A stretch of DNA of 64,000 nt from contig NZ_SSMX01000054.1 in the NCBI RefSeq assembly GCF_004799515.1, positions 1 through 64,000 on the forward strand, written 5' to 3'. Both the position numbers and the translations under genes were made by a program. The notes beneath the pieces were generated by a model. It had not been told where the DNA came from, made no database searches, and saw only the letters and a list, made by a program, of their open reading frames with translations. Positions 1-7,157 of this stretch are shown here, piece after piece (position 1 is the stretch's first letter; every line of letters starts with the position of its first letter). Origin of the DNA: Phenylobacterium sp. (GTDB lineage Bacteria > Pseudomonadota > Alphaproteobacteria > Caulobacterales > Caulobacteraceae).

Positions 1-10
1 TCTTATGGAC

Positions 11-82
11 GTTCATCCGGGGTCTCCCGGTTAGAGGTTGGAGCTTCGCAACCCCACTCTCTCAACCCGATCCCGGGTGAAC
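11..82. other. Nested inverted repeats, possible structured RNA or terminator
   Basis: The 11 bases at 11-21 pair with 72-82 (one G-U wobble in RNA). Inside, GGTT at 29-32 pairs with AACC at 64-67, AGAG with CTCT, and GGTTG at 36-40 with CAACC at 49-53, so three stems are stacked in 72 bases. It lies just beyond the stop of the minus-strand oxidoreductase gene and could be its terminator, but there is no U-run. It resembles no tRNA, 5S or SRP RNA that I can recognise, and the window edge may cut off part of it. Confidence 0.35.
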
Positions 83-102
83 AACCTTCGTAGCTTCGAC
101 AC

Positions 103-1308
103 CTAGACCGGCTTCATCCGCCCGTAGAGCTCGGCCAAGGTCTTCACTGCCTTCTCGGCCTCCGCCCGGTCGACCACCTCCTGGTCGTTGCCGTAGCCGA
201 ACATGTCGCCGCCCCACAACGCCTGGACGACGATGCCGTCGCGCCGCGAGAGCATGCTGACGTCCTTGTAGTAGACGCCGTAGTTCACCTCCGGCTGCGG
301 GATCAGCCAGGCGATCTGGCCGCGCACCGGGACGATGCTCTCGTCGCGGCACAGCGCGCGGGCCCCGTAGCCCGGGCAGTTGATGACCACCTTCTCCTTC
401 AGGGTCGCGAGGTCGGCGAGGCTCTGGAATTCGCGGTGCTCGATGTGGCCGCCCCTGGCCAGGAAGTCGGCCATCAGGGTGTGGCCGTAGTCGGCGACGT
501 TGAACTGCATCTGCGAGGTGCGCCGCACGCCGGCGCCGGGAAACGGCGAGGCGCCCGCCGGCAGGATCTCGGCGCGGGGCGTGAGGTCCCGGATGCGGTC
601 GATGTAGGACGCGAAATCCAGCTCCGGGCCCGCCCGCGCCGGCTCAGGCTCGTTCGGCGGGTCGGACAGGAAGTAGCGGTCGGACCACTCCACCGGACTG
701 TCCGCCAACCCCAGATAGCGGCGGAAACGCTTGAAGGAGATCCGCGCCATCTCTTCCCATTGGACGGGGAACTGCGCCCCGGCCTTGTCGGTGAGCGCGA
801 TGCGGCTGTCGGGCGTCCAGCTGCCGGTGGCCCGCGCCGAACGGGCGTCGGGCAAAAGGTCCTTGGCGTAGACGCTCACCCTGGCGCCGGCCTCCTGGGC
901 GAGGATCGCCGAGGAGAGGCCGATGGCGCCGCAGCCGACGACGGCGATCTCCCTGGGGCTGCCCGCCATGGCCTTGCGGACCGCGAGCGTCCCGGAGCCC
1001 CAGGACAGCGACCAGCCGGAGCCCCCGTGGCCGTAGTTGTGCACCACCAGCGTATCGCCCACCGTCTCGGCCTCGATCCGCGGCCCCTGGGCGCGGAACG
1101 GGCGCAGGCAGACGGTGATGTCGAAAACCCGATCCATGCGCGCGTGGAGCGGCCGGATCGGCGGGTATTGCTCCGCGAAGGGAACGCTGCTCGGCGCAAG
1201 CGCCGGCGCGCCGGCCGAGGTCGTGGCGCAGCCGCCGAGGCCCAGCAGGCCAAGGCCTGCGGAACCCAGCATCAGTCGGCGGCGATCCAGGATGCTGGGT
1301 GGGATCAT
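103..1308 (-). CDS. Tat-exported lipoprotein FAD-dependent oxidoreductase, DAO family with permuted segments
   Basis: A 401-residue protein of the D-amino-acid oxidase (DAO) superfamily. The N-terminus has a twin-arginine run (R9-R11), a hydrophobic stretch and a lipobox-like LGGC ending at C27, so Tat export and lipid anchoring are likely. The FAD-binding GxGxxG is at 125-130. The RPFR and HNYGHGG motifs, which in ordinary DAO enzymes lie near the C-terminus, occur here at 69-72 and 90-96, before the Rossmann fold. The canonical middle elements (a GYGAR segment, then VRGQ) follow, and the protein stops where the usual C-terminal segment would begin. That is the order expected of a circular permutation. 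Oxidative deamination of an amino acid or related amine is the family role; the substrate is unknown. A small gene lies 61 bases upstream on the same strand. Confidence 0.85.
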   Translation of the reverse strand: MIPPSILDRRRLMLGSAGLGLLGLGGCATTSAGAPALAPSSVPFAEQYPPIRPLHARMDRVFDITVCLRPFRAQGPRIEAETVGDTLVVHNYGHGGSGWSLSWGSGTLAVRKAMAGSPREIAVVGCGAIGLSSAILAQEAGARVSVYAKDLLPDARSARATGSWTPDSRIALTDKAGAQFPVQWEEMARISFKRFRRYLGLADSPVEWSDRYFLSDPPNEPEPARAGPELDFASYIDRIRDLTPRAEILPAGASPFPGAGVRRTSQMQFNVADYGHTLMADFLARGGHIEHREFQSLADLATLKEKVVINCPGYGARALCRDESIVPVRGQIAWLIPQPEVNYGVYYKDVSMLSRRDGIVVQALWGGDMFGYGNDQEVVDRAEAEKAVKTLAELYGRMKPV

Positions 1309-1369
1309 GAGCGCCTCCGAACGGTTCCGCTATCGGCTTAGCGGGCGGACGGAGCCAGTGGAAGGCGCC

Positions 1370-1612
1370 CTACTTCAGTTGGTCGAGGTGGCCTTTGAGC
1401 AGCACGGCCACCAGCTCGGCGACGGGGCCGCCCTGGATCTCCTGGTTCGCCACCTCCACGCCCAGCGCGTCCATCATGGCGCGGTGGGCCTTGGGCGAGA
1501 TGGCGGTGATGGCGCGGGTCGTGGCGCGCGACAGGGCGAGCGCGGTCTGGGCGTCGATTTCCTGGGCGACGGCGGCGATGGGGTCCGCCGGCGGCTGCGG
1601 CTTGGGGTTCAT
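1370..1612 (-). CDS. Small hypothetical protein
   Basis: An 80-residue, Ala-rich, mostly helical protein without signal peptide or membrane segment and with no domain I recognise. It begins with a Pro-rich MNPKPQPP segment and is divergent from murI. It sits upstream of the DAO-like gene on the same strand with a 61-base gap, so co-transcription is possible. Support is modest: an intact frame in a slot that would otherwise be empty, and normal codon use. Confidence 0.55.
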   Translation of the reverse strand: MNPKPQPPADPIAAVAQEIDAQTALALSRATTRAITAISPKAHRAMMDALGVEVANQEIQGGPVAELVAVLLKGHLDQLK

Positions 1613-1827
1613 GGCTGAGGTTCAATCCAATGGGGGAACCGACCGACGCGCCCGCGCGCCGGCAGGCGGCGGGGAGCGTCCGGTCGAACAGTGAGGCTCA
1701 CGCCGGGATATGTGTCGGCTTGGCCACAGTTTCAACAGAGCGCCCCAAATTGGGACACCGCCGGTCCGCGGACAGCCCGGACGCGAGGGCATGGACGCCG
1801 GCCGAGCGCCCCGCTAACACCGCTCAC

Positions 1828-2679
1828 ATGGCCATCGGCGTGTTCGATTCCGGCGTGGGGGGCTTGAGCGTCCATCACAGGCTGGTGGAGCGGTTCCCTG
1901 AGGCCGACTTCATCTATCTGGCCGACCAGGCCAACACCCCCTATGGCGGCCGGCCCGGCGAGGAGATCGTCGAGCTGACCCGGGCCGGCTGCGCGCGGCT
2001 GTTCGCCGAGGGCTGCAGCCTGGTGGTCCTGGCCTGCAACACCGCCTCGGGCGTGGCCCTGCGCCGCCTGCAACAGACCTGGCTGCCGGGCCTGCGTCGC
2101 GAGCTCGGGCGGCCGGTCAATGTGCTGGGGATCATCGTGCCGACCATCGAGGCGGCCACCGGCCTGCCCTGGGCGCAGGAGGTCGAGTTGCGCGGCGACA
2201 AGATCGAGAAGCTGGACATCCTGGCGGTGTTCTCGACGCCCGCCACCGTCAACTCCCGGGTCTATGAGATCGAGATCGACAAGCGCCGCCAGGACGTGGC
2301 GGTCTTCTCCCAGCCCTGTCCCGAGCTTGCGCCGATGATCGAGCAGGGCGCGCCGCGCGACGAGCTGGCCCAGGCCATCGCCGCCCACGCGAAGACGATC
2401 GCGACGCGGATCGGCCGGCCGCCGGACCGCGCCATCCTCGGCTGCACCCACTATGAGATCGTGGCCGACCTGTTCCGCGCCGCCCTGCCGCCGGACACGC
2501 CGCTGATCCACCAGCCGCGGGCCACCGCCGACGCACTGGCGCGCTACCTGGAGCGGCATCCGGAATATGCGGCGGGCGGCGGCGGGACGCAGCGCTTCAT
2601 GACCACCGGCCGGTCGGGCGCCCAATCCGGCCTGGTTGCCTCCTTCTGGGGATCGGCCCTAAGCTTCGAAGCGGCTTGA
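1828..2679 (+). CDS. murI: Glutamate racemase
   Basis: Interconverts L- and D-glutamate in the cytoplasm, supplying D-Glu for peptidoglycan. The start at 1828 puts the family's opening DSGVGG motif at residues 6-11; a longer in-frame reading from 1630 adds 66 low-complexity residues with no family counterpart. The two catalytic cysteines are in a CNTAS motif and in a GCTHYE motif near the C-terminal third. The 283-residue length is usual for the family. It is followed after 14 bases by a START-like gene and is divergent from the small gene at 1370-1612. Confidence 0.95.
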   Translation: MAIGVFDSGVGGLSVHHRLVERFPEADFIYLADQANTPYGGRPGEEIVELTRAGCARLFAEGCSLVVLACNTASGVALRRLQQTWLPGLRRELGRPVNVLGIIVPTIEAATGLPWAQEVELRGDKIEKLDILAVFSTPATVNSRVYEIEIDKRRQDVAVFSQPCPELAPMIEQGAPRDELAQAIAAHAKTIATRIGRPPDRAILGCTHYEIVADLFRAALPPDTPLIHQPRATADALARYLERHPEYAAGGGGTQRFMTTGRSGAQSGLVASFWGSALSFEAA

Positions 2680-2693
2680 GGGGTCTTCATTCC

Positions 2694-3218
2694 ATGAAAA
2701 GACTGGCGATTCTGGCGCTGTTCGCCGCCTGTGCGGCGGGCGCCGCGCGGGCCGAGATCACCGACCGTTCAGCGGCCGGCTTCGAGGTCACCGAACGGAT
2801 CAGCGTGACCGCGCCGCCCGGCAAGGTCTGGGACCGCCTGATGCGGATCGACCGCTGGTGGAGTCCCGAGCACACCTGGTCGCATGACGCCAAGAACCTC
2901 TACTTCGATCCCTCGGGCTGCTTCTGCGAGCGCCTGAAGGACGGCGCGGTGCGTCACATGACCATCGTCTACACCGACGGGGCGACGCAGCTGCGGATGT
3001 TCGGGGCCCTGGGCCCGCTGCAGACCACGGGCGCGTCCGGCCACCTGGCGGTGACGCTGAAGCCCGCCGGCGCCGGGACGGACGTGGTCATGACCTATGA
3101 CGTCGGCGGCTACGCCAGGGGCGGCCTCAGCGAGATCTATGCGAGTCCCGTCGACCGGGTGCTGGGCGAGCAGCTCGCCCGTCTCAAGAAATCGGTCGAG
3201 ACGGGCAAGCCGGAGTAG
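2694..3218 (+). CDS. Secreted SRPBCC (START-like) protein
   Basis: A 174-residue protein with a clean Sec signal (hydrophobic core, ending near ARA at about residue 20) followed by a single SRPBCC/polyketide-cyclase-like fold: the opening VTERISVTAPPGKVW strand is typical. The Met at 2694 starts directly at the signal peptide, so I prefer it over the TTG at 2676 that overlaps the murI stop. A periplasmic lipid- or hydrophobe-binding role is inferred from the fold only. It is probably co-transcribed with murI. Confidence 0.8.
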   Translation: MKRLAILALFAACAAGAARAEITDRSAAGFEVTERISVTAPPGKVWDRLMRIDRWWSPEHTWSHDAKNLYFDPSGCFCERLKDGAVRHMTIVYTDGATQLRMFGALGPLQTTGASGHLAVTLKPAGAGTDVVMTYDVGGYARGGLSEIYASPVDRVLGEQLARLKKSVETGKPE

Positions 3219-3225
3219 GAATTCC

Positions 3226-3329
3226 TATCCTTCGGGAGAGGTGGCGCGAAGCGCCGGAGGGGGTCACCCCGGGTCGCGGAGGACCCCCTCAGTCAGCTTC
3301 GCTGACAGCTCCCCCGAAGGGGAGCAACT
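3226..3329. repeat. Intergenic palindromic repeat element
   Basis: Compound inverted repeat between two convergent genes. CTTCGGGAGAGGTGGC and the block around 3310-3325 (CCCCCGAAGGGGAG) are mutually complementary in part, GTCAGC/GCTGAC flank a TTCG loop at 3295-3307, and GGGGGTC near 3259 pairs with GACCCCC near 3284. It has the character of the short GC-rich intergenic repeats scattered in Caulobacteraceae genomes and may act as a bidirectional terminator. Confidence 0.6.
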
Positions 3330-3866
3330 CTAGGCCGCGAGGGCGGCTTCGCCGGCCAGGACGCGGCTCACCGCGTTGACGGCGGCGGCGATGCGCAGGG
3401 CGGCCTGGATCTGCTGGGCCGAGACGCCATGGGTCTTCAGCTCGGCCTCGTGGGCGTCGAGGCACATGCCGCAGCCGTTCACCGCCGAGACCGCTGTCGA
3501 CCAGAGTTCGAAGTCGACCTTCTCCACGCCCGGATTGGCCAGGATGTTCATCCGCAGCCGGGCCGGCAGGGTCTGGTATTCCTTGTTCGAGAGCAGGTGG
3601 ACGGCGCGGTAGTAGACGTTGTTCATGCCCATGATCGCGGCCGCGGCCTTGGCGGCGGTGCGGGCCTCGCCGGACAGGCCGGCGGCGATGGCGGCGGCCT
3701 CCACCGCGCGGATCACGTCGGGCTGGCCTGCGGCGTGGGCGGAGGCGACGAAGGCGCCCCACTTCTGCTGGTCGCTGAGCAGGATCTCGCCGGCCAGGCT
3801 CGAGAGGTTGAGGCTCAGGTCCTTGGCGTAGGCGGGCAGGGTCTCGCGCAGGGCGTCGAGGGACAT
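3330..3866 (-). CDS. ahpD: Alkyl hydroperoxide reductase AhpD (carboxymuconolactone decarboxylase fold)
   Basis: A 178-residue, all-helical AhpD-type protein. The redox pair C132-x-x-C135 with H139 four residues on (NGCGMCLDAHE) matches the AhpD catalytic centre, which has peroxidase activity and reduces AhpC. I chose the Met at 3866 because the longer frame reads through repeat DNA. It lies just downstream of ahpC on the same strand, with about 150 bases of repeat-containing spacer, so the two probably form one peroxide-defence unit under the neighbouring OxyR. Confidence 0.92.
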   Translation of the reverse strand: MSLDALRETLPAYAKDLSLNLSSLAGEILLSDQQKWGAFVASAHAAGQPDVIRAVEAAAIAAGLSGEARTAAKAAAAIMGMNNVYYRAVHLLSNKEYQTLPARLRMNILANPGVEKVDFELWSTAVSAVNGCGMCLDAHEAELKTHGVSAQQIQAALRIAAAVNAVSRVLAGEAALAA

Positions 3867-3913
3867 CAGGGATCTCCAAATATCTGCCGCGTCATCCTCC
3901 GGTCGCCCGAATA

Positions 3914-3985
3914 GGCGATCCGGGGGACCCAAGCTGCGCAGCCGCATTGGCCAACTCAGCTTGGGTCACCCGGACAAGCCGGGTG
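3914..3985. repeat. Intergenic inverted repeat (REP-like)
   Basis: GACCCAAGCTG at 3926-3936 is repeated in perfect inverse at 3957-3967 (CAGCTTGGGTC), with imperfect pairing continuing outward. The right arm carries a compact hairpin CACCCGG-acaag-CCGGGTG at 3967-3985. The core (CCGGACAAGCCGGG followed by TGATGACGACG) resembles the right arm of the repeat at 5726-5756, pointing to one repeat family present several times in this window. Confidence 0.65.
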
Positions 3986-4017
3986 ATGACGACGCGTGTG
4001 TGTGGATAGGCGACGGC

Positions 4018-4575
4018 TTACGCCGCCTTCAGGGTGTCGCCGCCGACCGCGCGGTTGCAGGGGCAGAGCTCGTCGGTCTGCAAAGCGTCCAGGACGCGAA
4101 GCGTGTCCTGCGGATTGCGGCCGACGTTCAGGTTGGTGACGTAGACGTGCTGGATGACGTTGTCCGGATCGACCACGAAGGTGGCGCGGTAGGCGACGCC
4201 CTCGTCCTCGTTCAGCACGCCCAGCGCGCGGGCGAACTTGCCGGAGCTGTCGGCGAAGTTCCAGATCGGCAGGTTGTGCAGGTCCGGATGCTCGCGCCGC
4301 CAGCCCAGCTTGGAGTGCTCGTTGTCGGTCGAGCCGCCCAGCACCACCGCGTCGCGCTCGGCGAACTGCGGGTTCAGCTTGGCGAACTCGGCGATCTCCG
4401 TCGGGCAGACGAAGGTGAAGTCCTTGGGATAGAAGAAGATGACCTTCCACTGGCCCGGGAAGCTTTCCGGCGTCAGGGTCTCGAAGGCGCTCTGGCCATC
4501 CTGTTCGTGGCGCATGAAGCCCGGCTTCACGCCAACGATCTTGAAGTCCGGCAGGGTTTGGCCGACAGTCAACAT
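4018..4575 (-). CDS. ahpC: Peroxiredoxin AhpC
   Basis: A 185-residue 2-Cys peroxiredoxin that reduces peroxides in the cytoplasm. The peroxidatic C57 sits in the FVCPTE motif; near the C-terminus a C171-P-C173 pair provides resolving thiols. The frame continues upstream without a Met-initiated peroxiredoxin extension, and the Met at 4575 begins exactly at the conserved N-terminal strand. It is transcribed away from oxyR, with the shared 129-base intergenic region carrying OxyR-type ATAG/CTAT elements, and is followed by ahpD, which supplies the reducing partner. Confidence 0.95.
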   Translation of the reverse strand: MLTVGQTLPDFKIVGVKPGFMRHEQDGQSAFETLTPESFPGQWKVIFFYPKDFTFVCPTEIAEFAKLNPQFAERDAVVLGGSTDNEHSKLGWRREHPDLHNLPIWNFADSSGKFARALGVLNEDEGVAYRATFVVDPDNVIQHVYVTNLNVGRNPQDTLRVLDALQTDELCPCNRAVGGDTLKAA

Positions 4576-4653
4576 ATTGATCTCCAATTGAATTTTCAGG
4601 CGAGGCCCGTTGGCCCCGGCGATGAGGTGGAGATAGGGCGGCCCTGATCTAAT

Positions 4654-4695
4654 AGCCAATCGATTGGCTCTGGATTTTCGATAGAGCAGCCCTAT
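4654..4695. promoter_or_regulatory. Putative OxyR operator in the ahpC-oxyR divergent promoter
   Basis: OxyR sites are four ATAG/CTAT-type blocks spaced 11 bases apart. Here ATCG (4659), CTGG (4670), ATAG (4681) and CTAT (4692) fall exactly in that register, the last two being perfect. Another ATAG lies at 4633. A perfect 16-base palindrome AGCCAATCGATTGGCT at 4654-4669 overlaps the left half. The position between ahpC and oxyR fits joint activation of ahpC and autoregulation of oxyR. Confidence 0.6.
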
Positions 4696-4704
4696 GTTGG
4701 AGCC

Positions 4705-5598
4705 ATGCTCCCCACCCTTCGCCAGCTCCAGTACCTGAAGCTGCTCGCCGAACACGGCAGCTTCGGCCGCGCCGCCGAGGCGGCCCACGTCACCCAGCCC
4801 ACGCTCTCCTCCGGCATCCAGGAGCTGGAGAAGACCCTGAACGCCCCGGTGGTCGACCGCGCCCGCTCCGGCGTCATCCTGACCGCCGTGGGCGAAGAGG
4901 CGCTGCGCCGCGCCACCGTCATCCTCAACGAGACCGAGGAACTGGTGGAGGCGGCCAAGAACGCCGGCCAGCCCCTGACCGGCCGCTTCCGCCTGGGCGT
5001 CATCCCGACGGTCGCGCCCTTCCTGCTGCCGCGCGCTTTGCCGATGCTGCGCCAGCGGTTCCCCAAGCTGCGCCTGTTCCTGCGCGAGGACCTGACCCAG
5101 CGGCTGATCGCGGCGCTGAAGGCCGGCCAGCTCGACGCGGCCCTGATCGCGCTGCCCTTCGACATGCACGGCCTGAACTGGGCGCACGTTTCCGACGACG
5201 AGCTCCTGGCCGCCATGCCCGCGGACCACCCGCTGGCCAAGCTGAAGTCCACCGACCCGGCGGCGCTGGAGAACGAGGACCTGATCCTCCTGGAGGACGG
5301 CCACTGCCTGCGCGACCACGCCCTCGCCGCCTGCGGCCTGAAGCCGCCGAAGACCGCCGCCGGCGAGGAGGGCTTCGCCGCCACCTCGCTGCCGACCCTG
5401 GTGCAGATGGTCTCTTCCGGCCTCGGCGTCACCTTCCTGCCGGCCATGGCGGTGAACGGCGGGCTGACCGACGCCACGTCGGTCGCCACCCGGCCCATCG
5501 CCCCGGCCCACGCCAGCCGCGAGATCGTCGTCGCCTGGCGCGCTGGCTCCAACCGCGCCGCCGAGGGCCGCCTGCTGGCCGAGGTGCTGCGGGACTAG
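4705..5598 (+). CDS. oxyR: Hydrogen peroxide-sensing LysR-type activator OxyR
   Basis: A 297-residue LysR-type regulator. The winged-helix domain covers about residues 1-60 and the effector domain about 90-295. In the LLEDGHCLRDHALAACG segment the two cysteines fall at 201 and 210, nine apart, as C199 and C208 do in E. coli OxyR, so disulfide-based peroxide sensing is strongly indicated. It is divergent from ahpC, its most likely target. The start at 4705 follows the operator by only nine bases, consistent with tight autoregulation. Confidence 0.95.
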   Translation: MLPTLRQLQYLKLLAEHGSFGRAAEAAHVTQPTLSSGIQELEKTLNAPVVDRARSGVILTAVGEEALRRATVILNETEELVEAAKNAGQPLTGRFRLGVIPTVAPFLLPRALPMLRQRFPKLRLFLREDLTQRLIAALKAGQLDAALIALPFDMHGLNWAHVSDDELLAAMPADHPLAKLKSTDPAALENEDLILLEDGHCLRDHALAACGLKPPKTAAGEEGFAATSLPTLVQMVSSGLGVTFLPAMAVNGGLTDATSVATRPIAPAHASREIVVAWRAGSNRAAEGRLLAEVLRD

Positions 5599-5632
5599 GG
5601 GGCGTGGCGCTCCCATTCACCGCCCCATCAAT

Positions 5633-5756
5633 CGTCATGGCCGGGCTTGTCCCGGCCACCCATGAACACCTGCGTGGGAGGCTATCCGCGGCGATGGCCA
5701 GCCCTTGCCTGCGCCATCGGTGCGTATGGGTGGCCGGGACAAGCCCGGCCATGACG
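5633..5756. repeat. Long perfect inverted repeat, REP-type
   Basis: Thirty-one bases at 5633-5663 (beginning CGTCATGGCCGGG) are repeated in exact inverse at 5726-5756, separated by 62 bases. Each arm contains its own CCGGG-CTTGT-CCCGG mini-palindrome. This is a recognisable high-copy intergenic repeat design of alphaproteobacteria. It lies downstream of oxyR and upstream of the padR promoter, and may terminate or insulate transcription. Confidence 0.8.
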
Positions 5757-5786
5757 ACGGATAGGGAAATATCTTAGACTCGTTTA

Positions 5787-5832
5787 GATATATCAAAATA
5801 CACTTGCATCGCCGATATGGATTAGATATATC
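5787..5832. promoter_or_regulatory. Paired GATATATC palindromes, candidate PadR operators
   Basis: The octamer GATATATC occurs at 5787-5794 (within TTTAGATATATCAAAA) and again at 5825-5832 (ATTAGATATATCGATG), 38 bases apart, in an otherwise AT-rich 80-base patch immediately before the padR-like gene. A related ATATCTTAG lies at 5770-5778. Duplicated AT-rich palindromes in front of a PadR gene are the usual arrangement for autorepression; binding is inferred. Confidence 0.5.
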
Positions 5833-5864
5833 GATGGCGCCCCGATAAGGAGGGGGCTTTCGAT

Positions 5865-6440
5865 ATGCATAGACACCATCACTTTTTCGGCGGCCGGGAC
5901 GAACACCGCGGCCGCGGTCCCTGGGGCGGCATGCGCGGCATGCGCCACGGACATGAGCACCACGGCCACCATCGCGGTGGGCGCGTCGGCCGGTTCCTGG
6001 AACACGGCGACCTGCGCTTCGTGGTCCTGGCCCTGATCGCCGAGCAGCCGCGCCACGGCTACGAACTGATCAAGGAGCTGGAAGACCGCACCGGCGGCGC
6101 CTACCGCCCCTCGCCCGGCGTGATCTATCCTCTGCTCGCCATGCTCGAGGACGAGGGCTTCATCCGCCCCGCCCAGGCAGAAGGCGGCCGCAAGCTGTTC
6201 GAGATCACCCCCGAGGGCCAGACCGCCCTGGAGCAGAACCGCGCCGGCGTCGACGCCGTCTTCAGCCGCATGGCCGAGGCGTCGGAAGGCTCGCGCATGG
6301 GCGGCCACCGGGTCGGCCGGGCCATGGCCAACCTCGGCATGGCGCTCGGCCAACGCATGCGCCGCGAGATCAGCGAAGAGCAGATCGACAAGATCATCTC
6401 GATGATCGACGACACCGCTGCGGCGATCGAGAAGGTCTAG
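5865..6440 (+). CDS. PadR-family regulator with His-rich N-terminus (YqjI/NfeR-like)
   Basis: A 191-residue PadR regulator. Residues 1-43 are rich in His, Gly and Arg (HRHHH, HGHEHHGHH) and precede the winged helix (about 46-125, with the PadR signature HGYELIKELE and PSPGVIYPLL) and a C-terminal dimerisation helix. The same plan, a His-rich extension on PadR, is known in E. coli YqjI (NfeR), which senses nickel and iron and represses the ferric reductase gene yqjH. A metal-responsive repressor is therefore my inference. It starts a tight unit with DUF2218 and ferredoxin genes and probably represses itself through the GATATATC palindromes upstream. Confidence 0.9.
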   Translation: MHRHHHFFGGRDEHRGRGPWGGMRGMRHGHEHHGHHRGGRVGRFLEHGDLRFVVLALIAEQPRHGYELIKELEDRTGGAYRPSPGVIYPLLAMLEDEGFIRPAQAEGGRKLFEITPEGQTALEQNRAGVDAVFSRMAEASEGSRMGGHRVGRAMANLGMALGQRMRREISEEQIDKIISMIDDTAAAIEKV

Positions 6441-6451
6441 GGGGCCACGCG

Positions 6452-6748
6452 ATGAGATCCAGCGCGACCCTGCTGACGCCTAACGCGCGCAAGTACATGA
6501 TCCAGCTCTGCAAGCATTTCGGCCATCGCGCGTCGGCGACCTATGGCGAGCGCGAGGGCGAAATCGTCTTCGAGGTCGGCAAGGTCGGCTTGCGCGCGGC
6601 GCCTCAGACCCTGATGCTCCGCGCCGAGGCGCCGGAGACCAGCGGGATCGAGCGCCTCGAACAGGTGATCGAAAGCCACCTGAAACGCTTCGCCTTCCGC
6701 GAGCCTGAGATGGCTCTCGACTGGCGCCGCGCGCCGCCGCCCGTCTAG
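6452..6748 (+). CDS. DUF2218 domain protein
   Basis: A 98-residue stand-alone DUF2218 protein: a small alpha/beta domain in which residues 36-48 contain the EIVFEVGKV strand, and the second half (about 60-85) has the LEQVIESHLKRFAFRE helix typical of the family. Related domains are found fused to siderophore-interacting (ferric reductase) proteins, which links the family to iron handling. It begins 11 bases after the padR stop and precedes the ferredoxin gene, so the three are most likely one operon. Confidence 0.85.
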   Translation: MRSSATLLTPNARKYMIQLCKHFGHRASATYGEREGEIVFEVGKVGLRAAPQTLMLRAEAPETSGIERLEQVIESHLKRFAFREPEMALDWRRAPPPV

Positions 6749-6791
6749 GGCGCCACCCTCAACGGCCCGGCCGGAAACGGAGACTCCCATC

Positions 6792-7157
6792 GTGTCCGAT
6801 ACCGAACCCACCGCGCAGCCATCGCGGCTCGACCCCGACAAGGTGAGCCGGGCGAGCCTCAGCCCGAGGCGGGTCGGCGAGCGCTGCGGCGCGGCGCCCG
6901 GCGCCTACCGGCCGCGCGTCGACCCGGGGCGTTGCGAGGGCAAGGCCGACTGCGTCGCTGTCTGCCCACACGACGTCTTCAAGGTCGGACCGATCGAGGA
7001 CAGCGTCTATCGCGCCCTGCCGCTGGGCGCCCGGATCAAGGTCTGGGCGCACGGCAAGAAGACCGCCCAGACGCCGAACGCCGACGCCTGTCAAGCCTGC
7101 GGCCTCTGTGTCGCGGCCTGCCCGGAGCAGGCGATCGTCCTGATCTTCGAAGGGTGA
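6792..7157 (+). CDS. Ferredoxin with one complete and one incomplete Fe-S motif
   Basis: A 121-residue cytoplasmic electron carrier with a GTG start, preceded by GGAGA. The C-terminal motif C100-x2-C103-x2-C106-x3-C110-P is a complete [4Fe-4S] binding motif. The N-terminal one is C48-x5-C54-x3-C58-P, which lacks the usual closely spaced second cysteine and could hold a [3Fe-4S] cluster or use another ligand. C32 is a free extra cysteine. It is the third gene of the padR-DUF2218 unit, 43 bases downstream, and ends one base before the convergent peptidase gene. Confidence 0.85.
   Translation: MSDTEPTAQPSRLDPDKVSRASLSPRRVGERCGAAPGAYRPRVDPGRCEGKADCVAVCPHDVFKVGPIEDSVYRALPLGARIKVWAHGKKTAQTPNADACQACGLCVAACPEQAIVLIFEG

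Noticed and set aside
1..102. tRNA, 5S rRNA or tmRNA end at the window start
   Set aside because: No T-loop GGTTCGA, no CCA end and no recognisable 5S or tmRNA tag sequence; only stem structure can be supported.
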